A stretch of DNA of 16,218 bases from Cyanobacteria bacterium HKST-UBA02 (GTDB taxonomy: Bacteria; Cyanobacteriota; Vampirovibrionia; Obscuribacterales; Obscuribacteraceae): the NCBI GenBank assembly GCA_020431945.1, contig JAGQHH010000389.1:1-16218 (forward strand). The letters run 5' to 3'. The translations under genes and the position numbers were made by a program. The notes below the pieces were generated by a model. It saw only the letters and a program-made list of their open reading frames with translations. It had not been told where the DNA came from and did not search any database. This document shows positions 6,311 through 13,946 of this stretch, piece after piece. Positions within the stretch are counted from its first letter, which is position 1. Each line of letters begins with the position of its first letter.

Positions 6311-7081
6311 TCAGGCAACCGGCTCTTCTGATTCGGTCGGACTCTTGTGCTCACCAGTTTCACGGAAATAGCTGGCGTCTTCCACGAGATCGGCGAGGAC
6401 GCCGTTGATGAATCTTGCAGCCTTTTGATCGGCGAACTCGTGACAGAGCTCCACAGCCTCATTCACTGCCACCCGTACCGGGATCTCAGGCAGGAAATAA
6501 AGCTCGGTGCAGCCGAGCCGCAGGATATCTCGATCGATACTCATCATCCTTTCGGGCCGCCATCTGGATTTCACTTTCTTCACCAGATCCTCGACTTTGC
6601 CTCGATTCTTCAGATAAGTGTTCAGCAATTGCAGGGCGAACTGTCTGACCTCCGAGCGATCGGCCCGGTTGAGAAGCACGGTGCTGGAGGCTTTGCATTT
6701 GGAGCAGGTCGTGACAATGCTCGACTTTCCGGCATGAAGCGCCAGCTCGGGAAGATCGAGAGCCTCCGAGAGTAGCGCCAGGGCTCGGTCTATCCTCTCC
6801 ACCTGCTTGCGAAGAAAGACAGTGGTAACCGGAACCTCTTTGAGCTCGTCGACACGCTGAGCATTATCAGGGTGGTCCACCTCGAAATCGACGATTTCGC
6901 TGGTGACGGTTCTGAGCTCGCCTTCCGCGTCGGAAAGCAATTGCCGAGCATGCTCGGTGAGGCTGTGCAGCGACCTGGCCACCAGATCCTCGATGGCCAT
7001 CTCGTTGAGAGCTTCGGGCTCCCGGGGGAGCTGGCCAAGCACGATAAGGGCCAGCTTTCTTGCAATTCGTCTCGGTTTCAT
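6311..7081 (-). CDS. nusB: Transcription antitermination factor NusB (long form)
   Basis: NusB binds boxA RNA with NusE (S10) and promotes antitermination, mainly of rRNA operons. The C-terminal third is typical: MMSIDRDILRLG, PVRVAVNEAVELCHEFAD and AARFINGVLADL. From the chosen ATG the protein has 256 residues against about 140 in E. coli. The extra length is a helical, charged insertion after the first helix (about residues 45-145) that contains a CSKC motif at 126-129. The frame extends 30 codons further left of this Met, to an ATG at 7171. I chose 7081 because MKPRRIARKLAL matches the N-terminus of cyanobacterial NusB, while the extra residues (rich in Cys, Ser and Pro) do not look conserved and overlap the divergent promoter region. 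ftsY follows after 35 bases. Confidence 0.9.
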   Translation of the reverse strand: MKPRRIARKLALIVLGQLPREPEALNEMAIEDLVARSLHSLTEHARQLLSDAEGELRTVTSEIVDFEVDHPDNAQRVDELKEVPVTTVFLRKQVERIDRALALLSEALDLPELALHAGKSSIVTTCSKCKASSTVLLNRADRSEVRQFALQLLNTYLKNRGKVEDLVKKVKSRWRPERMMSIDRDILRLGCTELYFLPEIPVRVAVNEAVELCHEFADQKAARFINGVLADLVEDASYFRETGEHKSPTESEEPVA

Positions 7082-7151
7082 TCGCCTGCTCTCGGCGCTT
7101 CCGGTACTGGGAACGGAAGGCGCCGGATAACACCATGTTGAAAGAACCATG

Positions 7152-7182
7152 TTACTACAACCGGCGCTCAATTCTGTAGTAA
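7152..7182 (+). promoter_or_regulatory. Inverted repeat between nusB and rsmD
   Basis: Perfect 8-base arms, TTACTACA (7152-7159) and TGTAGTAA (7175-7182), are separated by 15 bases. Their centres are 23 bases apart, about two helical turns, in the 139-base gap between the divergent nusB and rsmD starts. A direct repeat ACCATGTT (7132-7139 and 7146-7153) lies beside it. It is a candidate operator or leader hairpin; no factor is recognised and no clear promoter hexamers were found. Confidence 0.3.
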
Positions 7183-7220
7183 GCTACCTATCTGTTAAGC
7201 GGCGTCCCCGAGCGGAACCC

Positions 7221-7793
7221 ATGACACTCAGAGTAACAGGCGGAGAAGCACGCGGTCGCGTGGTTTCGAGTCCGAGAGGAAGAGAGGCCAGACCGACATC
7301 CTCGAAGATACGTCAGGCTATCTTCAATATTCTCGGAACGCGGGTGGTGGATGCCAGTTTTCTCGACATTTGCGCCGGCAGCGGCATCATGGGTATCGAA
7401 GCACTGAGCCGGGGAGCTCGAGCCCTCACCGCTATCGAGATTGCCGGTCGTCTGGCCGGAGACCTGGAGACGAACCTGAAAAATCTCAACTACTCGGACA
7501 GAGCCGATGTGATAGTCGGGGACGCGCGCAAAATCCTGAATCATCTTCCGGAAGGCAGCTTCGATATCATCTTTGCCGATCCGCCCTATCAGAGCCCTCT
7601 CTGTCGGAGCATCCTGCCGATTCTGAGCCGCCGGAAGATTCTAAGCGATAGTGGCATCCTCATGGTCGAGCATGCCAAAATAGTAGGTCTCAAAGTCGAG
7701 CAGTCGGACTCCGACCTGCTCGAACTAATCGATAGACGAGATTACGGACAGTCGAGCGTGTCGTTTTTCCAGTTCCAGAGCGGGAGAGGATAG
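7221..7793 (+). CDS. rsmD: 16S rRNA (guanine966-N2)-methyltransferase RsmD
   Basis: RsmD methylates N2 of G966 in 16S rRNA during assembly of the small subunit, using S-adenosylmethionine. The 190-residue protein shows the family start MTLRVTGGEARGR and the following RPTSSKIRQAIFNIL. The SAM-binding loop is DICAGSGIMGIEALSRGA, and DPPY is the catalytic motif of exocyclic-amine methyltransferases (DPPF or DPPY in RsmD). The frame is open 24 codons further left, but the ATG at 7221 is preferred because RsmD proteins begin with this L-R-V/I-x-G-G block. The ribosome site is weak (GAGCGG). The stop codon overlaps the next gene's GTG by one base (TAGTG), so translation is likely coupled. Confidence 0.93.
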   Translation: MTLRVTGGEARGRVVSSPRGREARPTSSKIRQAIFNILGTRVVDASFLDICAGSGIMGIEALSRGARALTAIEIAGRLAGDLETNLKNLNYSDRADVIVGDARKILNHLPEGSFDIIFADPPYQSPLCRSILPILSRRKILSDSGILMVEHAKIVGLKVEQSDSDLLELIDRRDYGQSSVSFFQFQSGRG

Positions 7794-9028
7794 TGTCGCA
7801 AACCATCGATCATGTGAGGATTGGCGATCTGCTCCTCAGAGCCGAGATCATTTCCTCGGGCTATATTCAAGAAGCCCTGGGCAATTTCGAGGCACAGGGA
7901 CTCCCCCTGGGCAAGGTCCTGGTGGTATCGGGCTACCTTAATGACAGCCAGCTTCGCGTCGCTCTCGACCTACAGTTCATGGTCAATGACGGTCTTCTCG
8001 GGCTGGATGAGGCGGTTTCAGTCTTGAAAGCCTGCCATCAAAAGAATCTCTCACTGGACGAAGGTTTCGAGGACACCGGCATCGTCCAGCCCGAAGACAA
8101 GGATACCAATAAGCTGGGACAGCTCCTCCTCGACAGCGGCGTGATCAGCTCGAACATGCTATCCGAGTGTCTCGAGGCCAACCAGAAAACTTCACTGCCC
8201 CTTGGACATATAGTCTGCCACCGGGGTTATGTCTCACAGGTCCTGGTGGCTCGCACCTTGATCATCCAGCAACTGGTGAGACGGGGACAGGTGATCCGCG
8301 AACAGGGAATAAAGTCCCTGCGCTTCGCCCGCGACCGCGAAAAGCAGTTGATGGAGCTCGAGGTCAATCGCGGCTATCGCTTCATGCCCCTCAAGAATGC
8401 TCCCCTGCTTGGAGACTTTCTCTTCGAAGCTAAAATTCTCCCCGAGAGACAGATCAGGCAATGCCTCATCGATTCGGTGGTGAATGCCTGCTGTCTGGGG
8501 GAGGCCCTGATCAAGTCCACCAGCACTGACAGGCAGCTCATCGAAAAGGCCGTGGCCTTACAAGAGTGTCTCGACAACGAGACCATAACCGTCGAGGAAG
8601 CACTGGCCAGTCTCGGCGAGATCAAAACGAGAGGAATCTCAGTGGTTCAAGCGATGGCGGAGGTGGCCACCTATAAGAGCCGGGAAAACAAAGCCAAGGA
8701 TCTGGTCACTCTCCTGGTGGCAAGCGGCATTCTAGAAAAATCACGGGTTCCGGAGAGCGTCCAGGAGCGATTGCTGGTCAACTACAACCAGATTGCGCCG
8801 GTGGTCAAAGAGCTCCTGGCTTCCGGCGCGGTCACCGAAGCGATCCTCTTTTCTGCCCTGAGAGCAGTGGACCTGGTGGACAGAAAAGTGATCACCCAGG
8901 AAAAAGCGATTGTCAGCATGGACTTTTCGGCCCGTTCGGCAAGCGACATCGAGCACACTCTCTATATGACCGGCGTCACGAACAGGACCAGACTGCGCGA
9001 TCAGGAGCCCGGACAGGAACAGGACTGA
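7793..9028 (+). CDS. Protein of four ~98-residue MshEN-like repeats, unknown role
   Basis: The 411-residue protein is built from four tandem units of about 98 residues, beginning near residues 9, 107, 206 and 304. Each opens with a segment like the MshEN / GspE N-terminal domain: a G-x-L-L hydrophobic start (IGDLLLRAEII, LGQLLLDSGVI, LGDFLFEAKIL, LVTLLVASGIL), a helix, then a short L-G-x-hydrophobic turn and a second helix. Each then carries a helical part of the type LDEAVSVLKA or TVEEALASLG. The fourth unit is most diverged. No ATPase domain follows, so this is not an assembly ATPase such as PilB or GspE. In MshE and related ATPases the domain binds c-di-GMP, but I cannot confirm binding residues here. 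No signal peptide or membrane segment is visible. The GTG start overlaps the rsmD stop by one base and has a GGGAG-type ribosome site about 6 bases upstream. Confidence 0.85.
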   Translation: MSQTIDHVRIGDLLLRAEIISSGYIQEALGNFEAQGLPLGKVLVVSGYLNDSQLRVALDLQFMVNDGLLGLDEAVSVLKACHQKNLSLDEGFEDTGIVQPEDKDTNKLGQLLLDSGVISSNMLSECLEANQKTSLPLGHIVCHRGYVSQVLVARTLIIQQLVRRGQVIREQGIKSLRFARDREKQLMELEVNRGYRFMPLKNAPLLGDFLFEAKILPERQIRQCLIDSVVNACCLGEALIKSTSTDRQLIEKAVALQECLDNETITVEEALASLGEIKTRGISVVQAMAEVATYKSRENKAKDLVTLLVASGILEKSRVPESVQERLLVNYNQIAPVVKELLASGAVTEAILFSALRAVDLVDRKVITQEKAIVSMDFSARSASDIEHTLYMTGVTNRTRLRDQEPGQEQD

Positions 9029-9035
9029 TCCCAAG

Positions 9036-9059
9036 GAAAGCGCCCTAAGAGCAGCTTTC
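9036..9059. terminator. Weak inverted repeat spanning convergent gene ends
   Basis: GAAAGC (9036-9041) and GCTTTC (9054-9059) form 6-base arms with a 12-base loop, across the 16-base gap between the convergent four-repeat gene and 7TM-HD gene. There is no T-run, so a role as bidirectional terminator is only a possibility. Confidence 0.25.
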
Positions 9060-11660
9060 GCCGCGCTTGACTCCTTCAGCATCCTGCTCAGCGCCATCAC
9101 TGGCAGTGACACCGGCTTTCACTTCCGCTTTGGTCTGCTCTGACTTCTCCGGTTCCTGCGCTTCTTCGGCGGGAGCGACTTTCTCTTGCTCGGGAGGCAC
9201 AGCCATTTTGCCGGTGGTGGTGGAAGGATACTTGAGACGTTCATGGTGAAGGGTTCGCCAGACTCGAACGAAAGCCAGCTTGACCCGCTGAAGCTCATCA
9301 TAGGTGAGTCCGGACTCCGAGAACTGCCCATCTTCCCAGCGCGCCTCGAAGACTTTGGTCAGGGCTGTCTCGACTTCTTCTTCGCTGGGATCTTTCATAC
9401 TGTGAGTGACGGCTTCGCTGACGTCGGCGAGCATCACTATGGCGGTTTCCTTGGAGGACGGCTTGGGACCCGGATAACGATAGAAAAGCGCGTCGACATT
9501 GTCACGCCCGTCCCGCTCGCAGGCCTTGTGATAGAAGTAAGCCATCAGGGTGGTGCCCTGATGCATCGGAATGAAGTCGCTCACCGCCTTGGGAAGCGAA
9601 TATTTGCGAGCCAGCTCGAGTCCATCGGTTACATGGGCGAGAACTCGATCGCGACTGTCTTCCGGCGACATCGAATCGTGCGGGTTGACGGCGCCGAGCT
9701 GATTCTCGATGAAGAATTTGGGACGGACCATCTTGCCGACATCATGATAGAGCGCCCCGGCTCTCACCAGCTTAACGTCAACCATGATCGCCTTGGCACC
9801 GGCCTCAGCCAGGTTGGCGACCGCAAGGCTGTGCTGGTAGGTTCCCGGTGCCTTCTCTTCGAGCTGGCGCAGAAGGGGCTGGTCTGCTTCAGCGAGCTCC
9901 GCCAGGCGGAAGGGCGTGACCAGACCGAAGATGTTCTCGAGAAACGGCAGGGAGCCTATGGCGATGATGGAAGAAGAGAGACCTCCGGCAAATTCCATGC
10001 CCACTGCCTGTCCGAGATTATTGAATGAAGGAAGCGAGACATGCGGTGCCAGCACCAGCCATGGTGTCGAGCCCAGACTCAAGAACGGCAAGAGCTTGGC
10101 CATGGCATAAGCCAGGAAGAAACCACCGGCCTGGGCCACTCCGATCACCAGACCGGTAAACATGAGGGATTTGCGGTCTCGGGAATAGCCCAGCACCGCT
10201 GCCAGGGAAGCGCAGAGAAGGGCGATGGCATGGCTGCCGCCGACAAGCCTGTCCACCGCGATAAGCACAAGCAGGGGAAAGATCAGGACAAGGGCCACCC
10301 GGCGACCGAAGAAGATCGTCAGAGTCAGAGCCGCTCCGGCAATCGGAACGAACTGAGGATAGGTCTGACCGATCACCGAAGCAGCAGCGCAGGCGACTAT
10401 CAGGACTGTATAGATAAGTCCGATGGAATTTGCCGAAAAGAAGTGCCGGGGCTCGAAGTGCAGGAGGAAAAGAGCGGAGCAGACCACCGCCGAAACCAGG
10501 GAGAAACCCAGGACGATCATCAGAGGAAGACTGTTCACCCTGGATACATTGAGAGCCTGCAGAGTCTGGGCGATCTCTTCGGATATTCGCTGACCCTTGC
10601 GAACCAGCATCTGTCCTTCTTCGTAATCGATGGTGACCGGTTTGATCTCACGTACCGCCAGGTCGGCCTTGCGCTTGGTAGCAAGGGGATCTACTGCCAG
10701 ATTGGGCTCCAGGTACTGGCTCACCACTCTGGCGGTGGTGCGGCGCAGGGTGACACCCCAGGAATCCGGAAGAAACTCGTAGACCGTATCCGCCCAGATA
10801 CCTTTGTCGCTGACTGGAAAACGCTCGAAGCGACTCAATATTCGCTCTGTGGCTGCCATAGTCGTCTTGTAATAGTCCGAAAGCGATTCCGGAGGCACGC
10901 TGAGAGCGATGAGGAGCCTGAACTTCATATTGGGATCGTCGGCAAGCTCGAGTTCTCGATAGCTCTGCCGTTGATCGCGCAGGGTCTTATCCACCGTTTC
11001 GAGAGCCTGGGAAAGCTGTCTGACCCTGCGGAGCGATGCCCGCCTGGCACGCCCCCTGGCGCCTCTTGACTGGGCGTCGATTTCGCTTCTGACCCGGGCG
11101 AACTTCTCTGCGATGGACCGATCGAGGCCCTCCAGCTTATCGAAATTGCCGGCGTCCCCGGCGGCTCCAGCGGCTCCAGCGGCGATGATCTTATCGAAAA
11201 GCTCATCGCTGGCACCGATCAGATAACGATGCTCGGCCGGGGTAACGCTGAAAGTCTCGGCCAGCTCGGGAATCGGGTCGATTCCCTTGGAGTGCAGGCG
11301 CCGCACGATCCTCATGGTGGCGTCCACCTGCGCCAGAGTGTCGGCATCTCTGCTCCGGTCCCGCTGTAACACAGGAACCACGAGATGCCTGGCGTTTTCA
11401 ACAGCCTGTTTGGTGGCTATGGGATCGATGACCGAAGCAGCGTGGGGAGCAAGGATATCGCGCTCGGCCACGTCTCCGGCCTTGATGCCCCGGTCGAACA
11501 GCTGCCCGGCCGTGAGCGCGAAGAATAGAAGAACAATTCCTACAGTCCCGACTCCGAGCCAGGCGAGGAACTCCGGACCGCTCGGAAAAATGTCATGATG
11601 AGCTTCGACAGGCAGACGCACCTGACCACTCTCGATTGCCGATTTTCTATCCGGGCTCAC
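9045..11660 (-). CDS. 7TM-HD family cyclic-di-AMP phosphodiesterase (PgpH/YqfF-like)
   Basis: The 871-residue protein matches the PgpH/YqfF architecture. One membrane segment lies near residues 33-53 and is followed by a large extracytoplasmic 7TMR-HDED domain to about 385, a cluster of about seven membrane segments (roughly 390-590), and a C-terminal HD domain. The HD motifs are present: TYQHSLAVANLAE (His610), LYHDVGK (His639-Asp640), IPMHQGTTL and VMLADVSEAV. Characterised relatives hydrolyse c-di-AMP, which controls potassium and osmotic balance and wall homeostasis. The HDED part includes a small AAGAAGAAGDAG run encoded by GGCGGCTCCA-type repeats (about 11158-11185). The C-terminal ~50 residues form an acidic, low-complexity tail. 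The start is a GTG with no clear ribosome site; no other usable start exists before the upstream in-frame stop (11721-11723, opposite strand). It is divergent from galE. Family is secure; the substrate follows from family knowledge. Confidence 0.93.
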   Translation of the reverse strand: MSPDRKSAIESGQVRLPVEAHHDIFPSGPEFLAWLGVGTVGIVLLFFALTAGQLFDRGIKAGDVAERDILAPHAASVIDPIATKQAVENARHLVVPVLQRDRSRDADTLAQVDATMRIVRRLHSKGIDPIPELAETFSVTPAEHRYLIGASDELFDKIIAAGAAGAAGDAGNFDKLEGLDRSIAEKFARVRSEIDAQSRGARGRARRASLRRVRQLSQALETVDKTLRDQRQSYRELELADDPNMKFRLLIALSVPPESLSDYYKTTMAATERILSRFERFPVSDKGIWADTVYEFLPDSWGVTLRRTTARVVSQYLEPNLAVDPLATKRKADLAVREIKPVTIDYEEGQMLVRKGQRISEEIAQTLQALNVSRVNSLPLMIVLGFSLVSAVVCSALFLLHFEPRHFFSANSIGLIYTVLIVACAAASVIGQTYPQFVPIAGAALTLTIFFGRRVALVLIFPLLVLIAVDRLVGGSHAIALLCASLAAVLGYSRDRKSLMFTGLVIGVAQAGGFFLAYAMAKLLPFLSLGSTPWLVLAPHVSLPSFNNLGQAVGMEFAGGLSSSIIAIGSLPFLENIFGLVTPFRLAELAEADQPLLRQLEEKAPGTYQHSLAVANLAEAGAKAIMVDVKLVRAGALYHDVGKMVRPKFFIENQLGAVNPHDSMSPEDSRDRVLAHVTDGLELARKYSLPKAVSDFIPMHQGTTLMAYFYHKACERDGRDNVDALFYRYPGPKPSSKETAIVMLADVSEAVTHSMKDPSEEEVETALTKVFEARWEDGQFSESGLTYDELQRVKLAFVRVWRTLHHERLKYPSTTTGKMAVPPEQEKVAPAEEAQEPEKSEQTKAEVKAGVTASDGAEQDAEGVKRGESCS

Positions 11661-11774
11661 AGTTGATACAGCTTTATTACTTACTTGCTCGGGACTCGAA
11701 TATGGTTCTAAACTTACATATTACCGTCCTCTACCTTCGATCATAGCTCGAAAATACATTCAAAAGGCACTGTA
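11661..11774. promoter_or_regulatory. Divergent promoter region, 7TM-HD gene and galE
   Basis: This A+T-rich 114-base gap must carry both promoters. A weak rightward pair is TTGCTC (11685-11690), 18 bases, TAAACT (11709-11714). A short palindrome, TTCGA (11736-11740) and TCGAA (11748-11752), may be an operator. An AAAGG ribosome site for galE lies at 11763-11767. No strong leftward promoter could be picked out. Confidence 0.35.
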
Positions 11775-12761
11775 TTGAAGATTCTGGTAACCGGCGCCGC
11801 AGGATATATCGGCAGTCACTTCGTAAGAAGGCTCCTGAAGCGCGTTCCGGACGCCCAAATCCTGGCGGTAGACGACCTCAGCCTGGGACACAGGCAGTCC
11901 CTGCCCCAATCGAGCCAGGTCGAGATTTTCGATGCCTCCATCGGGGATTCTGCGGCAATGGCTGCAATCGCCGGCGGACGGGGCATCGACGCCGCCGTTC
12001 ATTTTGCCGCCTGCGCATATGTCGGAGAATCCCAGGCGCTCCCATTCAAGTACTTCGAGAACAACGTTATCGGAAGCTTGAAACTTTTTAAGGTCCTGGA
12101 TGAATCCGGCATCAAACGCGTGATCTTCTCCTCGAGCTGCACAAATTACGGGGAGCCGCAAAGAATACCGATCGACGAAGAGCATACCCTTGCTCCCATC
12201 AATGTTTACGGCACTACCAAACGCATGGTGGAGCTGGCACTGGAAGCGCTGGCCGGTGCTTCGGGCTGGTCCTATGTGAGCCTTCGCTACTTCAACGCGG
12301 CCGGCGCCGACGACTCCGGCGAGATCGGCGAAAGCCACGAGCCGGAGACCCATCTCATTCCCCTGGTGCTCCAGACAGCCCTGGGCAAACGTGAGAGCCT
12401 GTCGGTATTCGGCGATGATTACGATACACCCGACGGCACGTGCATCCGAGACTATGTCCATGTCAACGACCTCGCCGACGCTCATTGCCTGGCCCTGGAG
12501 AAGATCCTGGAGGAGCCGCTCCGCATCAGTCTCAACCTGGGAACCTCGGTCGGTGCATCGGTCAAAGAGATAATCGAGATGGCGGAAAAAATCACAGGCA
12601 AAGAGATCCGGCGAAAGTTTGTCGAAAGACGCTCCGGTGATCCCGCCAGACTGGTGGCGGACTACCGCAAAGCCCGGGAATTCCTGGGCTGGGAACCAAC
12701 CTACGATCTCGAGAAGATCATCGGCACAGCCTGGCAGTGGGAGCAGAACCGGAAATACTGA
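11775..12761 (+). CDS. galE: UDP-glucose 4-epimerase GalE
   Basis: GalE interconverts UDP-glucose and UDP-galactose, supplying galactose residues for polysaccharides and envelope glycans. The 328-residue protein (family about 330-340) is an extended short-chain dehydrogenase. The NAD-binding loop TGAAGYIGSH spans residues 6-15. SSSCTNYG leads into the catalytic centre, and the YxxxK motif is Y145-GTT-K149. RYFNAAGAD and GTCIRDYVHVNDLA are typical of GalE. It starts with TTG, supported by AAAGG seven bases upstream; no nearby in-frame ATG would keep the NAD motif. Some close relatives epimerise UDP-GlcNAc or other sugars, so the exact substrate is not certain. The next gene starts about 145 bases downstream with no clear terminator between. 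Confidence 0.93.
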   Translation: MKILVTGAAGYIGSHFVRRLLKRVPDAQILAVDDLSLGHRQSLPQSSQVEIFDASIGDSAAMAAIAGGRGIDAAVHFAACAYVGESQALPFKYFENNVIGSLKLFKVLDESGIKRVIFSSSCTNYGEPQRIPIDEEHTLAPINVYGTTKRMVELALEALAGASGWSYVSLRYFNAAGADDSGEIGESHEPETHLIPLVLQTALGKRESLSVFGDDYDTPDGTCIRDYVHVNDLADAHCLALEKILEEPLRISLNLGTSVGASVKEIIEMAEKITGKEIRRKFVERRSGDPARLVADYRKAREFLGWEPTYDLEKIIGTAWQWEQNRKY

Positions 12762-12905
12762 CTCACTGAATCTATATACGATGGGTAGGCAAATTCTTTT
12801 TCATAAGGCTGAGGGACCGCCAATCGCCATTTTAGTTTTGTCATAATTACGGCAATGACGATCTTCAAGAATCAGAGCCAGTCTTTAAATCAAGGAGCCT
12901 TGAGC

Positions 12906-13946
12906 ATGGGCCAGGACAGGGGCTCGGTGATGTCTTCCATAGAAACAGTCTCGGACAGGAAGTCCGATCAGGCCCTCAGGCCCGAGACCCTGGAGGAGTA
13001 CATCGGTCAGTCTCACCTCAAGAAAATGCTGACCATGTCTATCTCGGCAGCCCGAGAAAGAAAAGACCCCCTCGATCATGTCCTCCTCTACGGCCCGCCC
13101 GGTCTGGGCAAGACCACCATCGCCAGGGTAATCGCTCATGAGATGGGCGCCAGAATCCATATGACCTCAGGTCCGAGCCTGGAGCGTCCCAGAGACATTG
13201 TCGGTCTCGTGCATCAGCTCGAACAGGGCGACGTCCTTTTTATCGATGAGATCCACAGACTCAACAAGATCGCCGAAGAGCTTCTCTACCCGGCTATCGA
13301 GGACTTCATGATCGACCTCACCTCCGGTAAGGGTCATGCCACCAGAACGATGAGACTGCCCCTTCCCCGGTTCACCCTGGTAGGTGCCACCACCAAAGCC
13401 GGAAGCATATCGAAGGCACTTCGCGATCGCTTTGGATTTTCCTGCCGCCTGGATTTCTATGATCTCGCCGAACTCTCGGCCATCGTGGCGCGCTCGGCCA
13501 GACTGCTGGAGCTGGAGATCTCCGGAGAAGCCGTGGAGGCGATCGCCAGAAGAGCGAGAGGCACGCCTCGAATTGCCAATCGCCTGGTGCGACTGGTAAG
13601 AGACTACAGCCAGTACAAGAAAGAGGCATCGATCACCGGCGCGGTCGCAAGAGAAGCCCTGGATTCCTACCAGGTCGACGAGTCGGGACTGGACAGCACC
13701 GACAGGAAACTGCTCGAGATCCTGATCGACAATTACGACGGTGGACCGGTGGGCATCGATACCCTGGCTGCCACCATCGGTGAAGATAGCGAGACCCTCG
13801 AAGATGTCTACGAGCCATTCCTGATTCAGAGGGGATTCATCAAACGCACTCAGAGAGGTCGAATGGCAACGCCCCTGGCATACAAACATCTGGGCAAGGC
13901 GGCACCGGCATCACAGCTATTTCTCAACCTGGGCGAGGAAGATTGA
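12906..13946 (+). CDS. ruvB: Holliday junction branch-migration ATPase RuvB
   Basis: RuvB is the hexameric AAA+ motor that with RuvA drives branch migration of Holliday junctions during recombinational repair. The 346-residue protein shows RPETLEEYIGQ, Walker A GPPGLGKTT (63-71), Walker B LFIDEIHRL (Asp114), sensor 1 LVGATTKAG and the arginine-finger segment ALRDRFGF (about 172-179). The C-terminal winged-helix end is RGFIKRTQRGRMATPLAYKHLG. The frame also has an ATG 17 codons upstream (12855) without a ribosome site. The ATG at 12906 is preferred because AAGGAG (12892-12897) stands eight bases before it. The TGA overlaps the next gene's TTG start by three bases. ruvA and ruvC are not in the window. 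Confidence 0.95.
   Translation: MGQDRGSVMSSIETVSDRKSDQALRPETLEEYIGQSHLKKMLTMSISAARERKDPLDHVLLYGPPGLGKTTIARVIAHEMGARIHMTSGPSLERPRDIVGLVHQLEQGDVLFIDEIHRLNKIAEELLYPAIEDFMIDLTSGKGHATRTMRLPLPRFTLVGATTKAGSISKALRDRFGFSCRLDFYDLAELSAIVARSARLLELEISGEAVEAIARRARGTPRIANRLVRLVRDYSQYKKEASITGAVAREALDSYQVDESGLDSTDRKLLEILIDNYDGGPVGIDTLAATIGEDSETLEDVYEPFLIQRGFIKRTQRGRMATPLAYKHLGKAAPASQLFLNLGEED

Noticed and set aside
7082..7171. 30-codon N-terminal extension of nusB
   Set aside because: The residues before MKPRRIAR are not NusB-like, and they would place the start within the divergent promoter region, overlapping the longer rsmD frame.
7149..7220. 24-codon N-terminal extension of rsmD
   Set aside because: RsmD proteins begin at the LRVTGG block. 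The extension covers the inverted repeat and has no family resemblance.
9186..11069. Two long plus-strand frames (9186-10028 and 10041-11069) opposite the 7TM-HD gene
   Set aside because: The minus strand carries conserved HD and membrane motifs throughout. The plus-strand products are low-complexity and unlike any recognised protein.
12855..12905. 17-codon N-terminal extension of ruvB
   Set aside because: No ribosome site precedes the ATG at 12855, whereas AAGGAG stands at proper distance before the ATG at 12906.
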